This document shows positions 43,972-45,834 of a stretch of DNA of 45,834 bases, piece after piece. Under the pieces are notes generated by a model. That model worked only from the letters and a program-made list of their open reading frames with translations, ran no database searches and was not told the origin of the DNA. The position numbers were made by a program, and so were the translations under genes. Numbering within the stretch: the first letter of the stretch is position 1; each line of letters opens with the position of its first letter. Origin of the DNA: Sulfurimonas sp. RIFCSPLOWO2_12_36_12. GTDB taxonomy: Bacteria > Campylobacterota > Campylobacteria > Campylobacterales > Sulfurimonadaceae. Where the stretch lies: the NCBI GenBank assembly GCA_001829675.1, contig MIBZ01000045.1, positions 1-45,834 on the forward strand, given 5' to 3'.

Positions 43972-44295
43972 TTAGCTCTCAAAATCTTCTGCGTTTCCTT
44001 CTCTAAAACTCAAACGAACTTTGTCCTGCTTTAGTTTTTTATAGAGTTTAAATTTAGCTTTTTCCAACTCTTCATCGTTGCATGAAAATTCAGATTTCAT
44101 TTTCTCATCGCCCAAATTTGCACTATCCATTGCAAAAAGTTTTAACTCTTTCTTTGTCAATTTCGTCTTAAGCGCATTATATAAAGCTTTGTCGTCCTCT
44201 ATAAGATCAATCTCGTTTAATTTACAAAATTTAGCCAATAACCCTCTAAAACTATTTTCATCGTTATACTGTCTCCAGATACTGTTTTCTAACAT
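43972..44295 (-). CDS. Small acidic/basic protein coupled to serB, unknown
   Basis: The 107-residue protein begins MLENSIWRQYNDENSFRGLL. I start at ATG 44295, which overlaps the serB stop by one base (TAATG) and has AGGA about nine bases upstream. An earlier in-frame start at 44376 would lie far inside serB. It has no signal peptide or membrane helix. The second half (LTKKELKLFAMDSANLGDEKMKSEFSCNDEELEKAKFKLYKKLKQDKVRLSF) looks helical and has the rhythm of a sigma region 4-like helix-turn-helix, which is a loose impression. I do not recognise the family. Confidence 0.7.
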   Translation of the reverse strand: MLENSIWRQYNDENSFRGLLAKFCKLNEIDLIEDDKALYNALKTKLTKKELKLFAMDSANLGDEKMKSEFSCNDEELEKAKFKLYKKLKQDKVRLSFREGNAEDFES

Positions 44296-44918
44296 TAAAT
44301 TTTTCCTAATATTTGTGTTAAGTCTTTTGTTTCGACTATTATATTTGCTTCTTTGCGTAAAATTTCTCTTGCGCAAAAAGCGACTCTTGTTCCGGCGTGA
44401 GCAAACATTGAGAGGTCATTCGCCCCGTCTCCGCACACTAAAGTTTCCTCTTCCTTAACACCAAGCAGACCTTGCAGACGAATCAACATGTCGCCTTTGG
44501 AGTAGTTAAACATCATATCTCCGCCGACAAGCCCTGTAAGTACTTGATTTTTGTGGTGCAGTACATTTGAGAAATCCGCATCATAACCTAAAATATTTTT
44601 TGCATATCCGGTTGCACTTCTAAATCCGCCGCTAAAACAGACAACTTTCATGCCTCTGCTTTTTAACTCGGCGATTGTCTCTTTTGCGCCCTTCATATAT
44701 GGCAGATTATGGCTAATTCTCTCAACTACGCTGTAATGCAGCCCTTTTAACAACCCTACTCTCTGTTGAAGGGATTCAAAAAAATCAAGCTCTCCGTTCA
44801 TCGCAGCTTCGGTTATTTTGCTTACCTGCTCACCAAGTCCTAGCTCTTCGGCGAAAAAATCTATAGTCTCGCCGTCCATTAGCGTAGAATCAAAATCAAA
44901 AACAGCCAATTTCAACAT
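44295..44918 (-). CDS. serB: Phosphoserine phosphatase
   Basis: Last step of serine synthesis: hydrolyses O-phosphoserine. The 207-residue HAD-family protein has motif I VFDFDSTLMDGE with nucleophile D8 and acid/base D10, motif II CFSGGF, and motif IV CGDGANDLSM. It lacks the N-terminal ACT domain of the enterobacterial enzyme, as usual here. The ATG at 44918 lies about 25 bases from a predicted start within the symmetric promoter shared with the metF-like gene. Confidence 0.94.
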   Translation of the reverse strand: MLKLAVFDFDSTLMDGETIDFFAEELGLGEQVSKITEAAMNGELDFFESLQQRVGLLKGLHYSVVERISHNLPYMKGAKETIAELKSRGMKVVCFSGGFRSATGYAKNILGYDADFSNVLHHKNQVLTGLVGGDMMFNYSKGDMLIRLQGLLGVKEEETLVCGDGANDLSMFAHAGTRVAFCAREILRKEANIIVETKDLTQILGKI

Positions 44919-44937
44919 ATATTCTTCTCTCTTAAGT

Positions 44938-44955
44938 TATAATTGCGCAATTATA
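44938..44955. promoter_or_regulatory. Palindromic bidirectional promoter core between serB and metF
   Basis: TATAATTGCGCAATTATA is an 18-base perfect palindrome holding TATAAT on both strands. The plus-strand copy (44938-44943) would start transcription near 44950, about 23 bases before the metF-like gene. The minus-strand copy (44955-44950) would start near 44943, about 25 bases before serB. No strong -35 is seen. Confidence 0.55.
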
Positions 44956-44972
44956 CCCATTTAGGATGCTTT

Positions 44973-45834
44973 TTGTTTGATGAACTAATAAATAAATTAA
45001 ATAACGGTACATATATTACGCTTGAGACTACGCCATCTCATTCTCCTGTTTTCTCTCCGATTGTTGAGACAATTGCAGAGCTGGGGCTTGATAAACTAGT
45101 AGACGGTTTTACGACAACAGACAATCCTCTTGCAAAACTAAAATACAATTCGCTCTTTGCTGCAAAAATGTTGCAAGATAGATTCAAAAAGCCTGTTATT
45201 GCGACAATGAGTATGCGAGATAGAAATAAAATTGCTTTGCAATCAGATTTGCTCGGAGCAAACGAGGCAGATATAAGAGCAATTTTAGCACTGACGGGCG
45301 ACCCTGCCACAATATCCGACCAGCCCCATACCAAAGGTGTTTTTGAGTCAGACAGCTCACTCCTGCTTGACATTATCTCGTGCTTTAACAGCGGTATTAA
45401 TTATGCAGGAAAGCCATTTACACACAAGCCAAAAGAGATATACCCTTTTGCGGTTGTAAACTCTTATGCTAAAAATCCAAAAACTCTCCAAAAAAAGATG
45501 CTAAAGAAGATAAAACACGGTGCGCTTGGAATCATCACGCAACCAGTCTATGATATCCAAAATGCAAAACTTCTCCTTGAGCTTAAAGAAGCAGCAAACA
45601 AAGAGTGTCACAGTGAAAACAAAAGCGCAGAGCTTATCTTGGGGGTTTTTCCTATTACAAAACTCAGAACCGCACAGTTTCTCTCAGCTCATGTTCCGGG
45701 GATAAATGTTCCGGAGGAGTGGATAGAAGCCCTAAGAGTTGCAAATGAAAAAGGAGCGGATGAAGAGTACAGAGTTGGATTTGAACTTAGTAAAAAACTA
45801 TTTTTAGAGTTAAAAGCACTTCACCCAAAACTTC
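44973..45834 (+). CDS. metF: Methylenetetrahydrofolate reductase-like protein, truncated by the window
   Basis: Frame open from TTG 44973 to the right edge (287 codons). AGGA (44963-44966) lies six bases before the TTG, and no ATG fits better. MetF reduces methylene-tetrahydrofolate to methyl-tetrahydrofolate for methionine synthesis. The frame shows TLETTPSHSP at the place of the catalytic SFEFFPP glutamate (here E18), ILALTGDPAT like the family NVLALRGD, and KHGALGIITQPVYD like GADFIITQPFFD. These are diverged versions, so a related flavoprotein is possible. Most of the protein should be present, since family members are about 290-310 residues. Confidence 0.8.
   Translation, partial: MFDELINKLNNGTYITLETTPSHSPVFSPIVETIAELGLDKLVDGFTTTDNPLAKLKYNSLFAAKMLQDRFKKPVIATMSMRDRNKIALQSDLLGANEADIRAILALTGDPATISDQPHTKGVFESDSSLLLDIISCFNSGINYAGKPFTHKPKEIYPFAVVNSYAKNPKTLQKKMLKKIKHGALGIITQPVYDIQNAKLLLELKEAANKECHSENKSAELILGVFPITKLRTAQFLSAHVPGINVPEEWIEALRVANEKGADEEYRVGFELSKKLFLELKALHPKL

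Noticed and set aside
45038..45373. Minus-strand ORF of 111 codons near the right edge
   Set aside because: It is antisense to the open metF-like frame, which has recognisable family blocks and a binding site.

Overview
The window looks like a chromosomal segment from a sulfur-oxidising member of the Campylobacterota, most like Sulfurimonas. Reasons: AT-rich DNA with TATAAT-type -10 elements and poorly conserved -35 elements; the order lysC-hobA-holB-folP, which I recognise from Helicobacter pylori (hobA is confined to this phylum); a split Aer/CetB-CetA type energy-taxis pair; a sulfide:quinone oxidoreductase; and a tmRNA tag of the epsilon type (ANNTNYRPAYAVA). The window is almost entirely gene-dense housekeeping DNA. 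I see no prophage, insertion sequence or CRISPR array, and no gap of more than 300 bases without a gene.

Layout. 1-3001 (minus): fatty-acid cluster fabG, acpP, fabF, accA (accA runs off the left edge). 3191-4666 (minus): gpmI. 4740-7557 (plus): mraY-murD-purN, transcribed away from gpmI from a shared symmetric promoter. 7558-7904: a structured intergenic element and two identical tRNA-Phe genes. 7970-13384 (plus): rmuC, ssrA, prs, lepA, comF-like. 13439-17646 (plus): a tight three-gene unit of TonB-dependent receptor, small YfiR-like periplasmic protein and membrane GGDEF-EAL protein. 17630-19639 (minus): AsmA-like protein. 19766-22581 (plus): grpE and dnaK, with a consensus promoter, an HspR-like operator and a candidate RNA switch before dnaK. 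22605-23630: lipoprotein. 23636-28961 (minus): rppH-lysC-hobA-holB-folP and a CBS-GGDEF protein. 29084-30606 (plus): PAS protein and chemoreceptor. 30626-32008 (minus): EAL protein. 32117-35527 (plus): hemW-like, tatB, tatC, queA. 35796-37433 (plus): sqr-like gene and a 54-residue ORF. 37430-40563 (minus): a GC-rich cysteine desulfurase, dprA and a divergent polysaccharide deacetylase. 40713-42139 (plus): rpsF-ssb-rpsR with an S6:S18-like leader and terminator. 42216-43961: OmpA-like exported protein. 43972-44918 (minus): serB and a small partner. 44973-end (plus): metF-like, cut by the right edge.

Most noteworthy: the TonB receptor/YfiR-like/GGDEF-EAL signalling cassette; an AU-rich hairpin that could cover the dnaK ribosome binding site and has a competing upstream hairpin; a 28-base palindrome inserted in frame within queA; an internal start that would give a separate aspartokinase beta subunit; two divergent promoters built on palindromic -10 elements; and a small ORF tightly coupled to the sqr-like gene. 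All functional calls come from reading the sequence; no database search or folding calculation was run.
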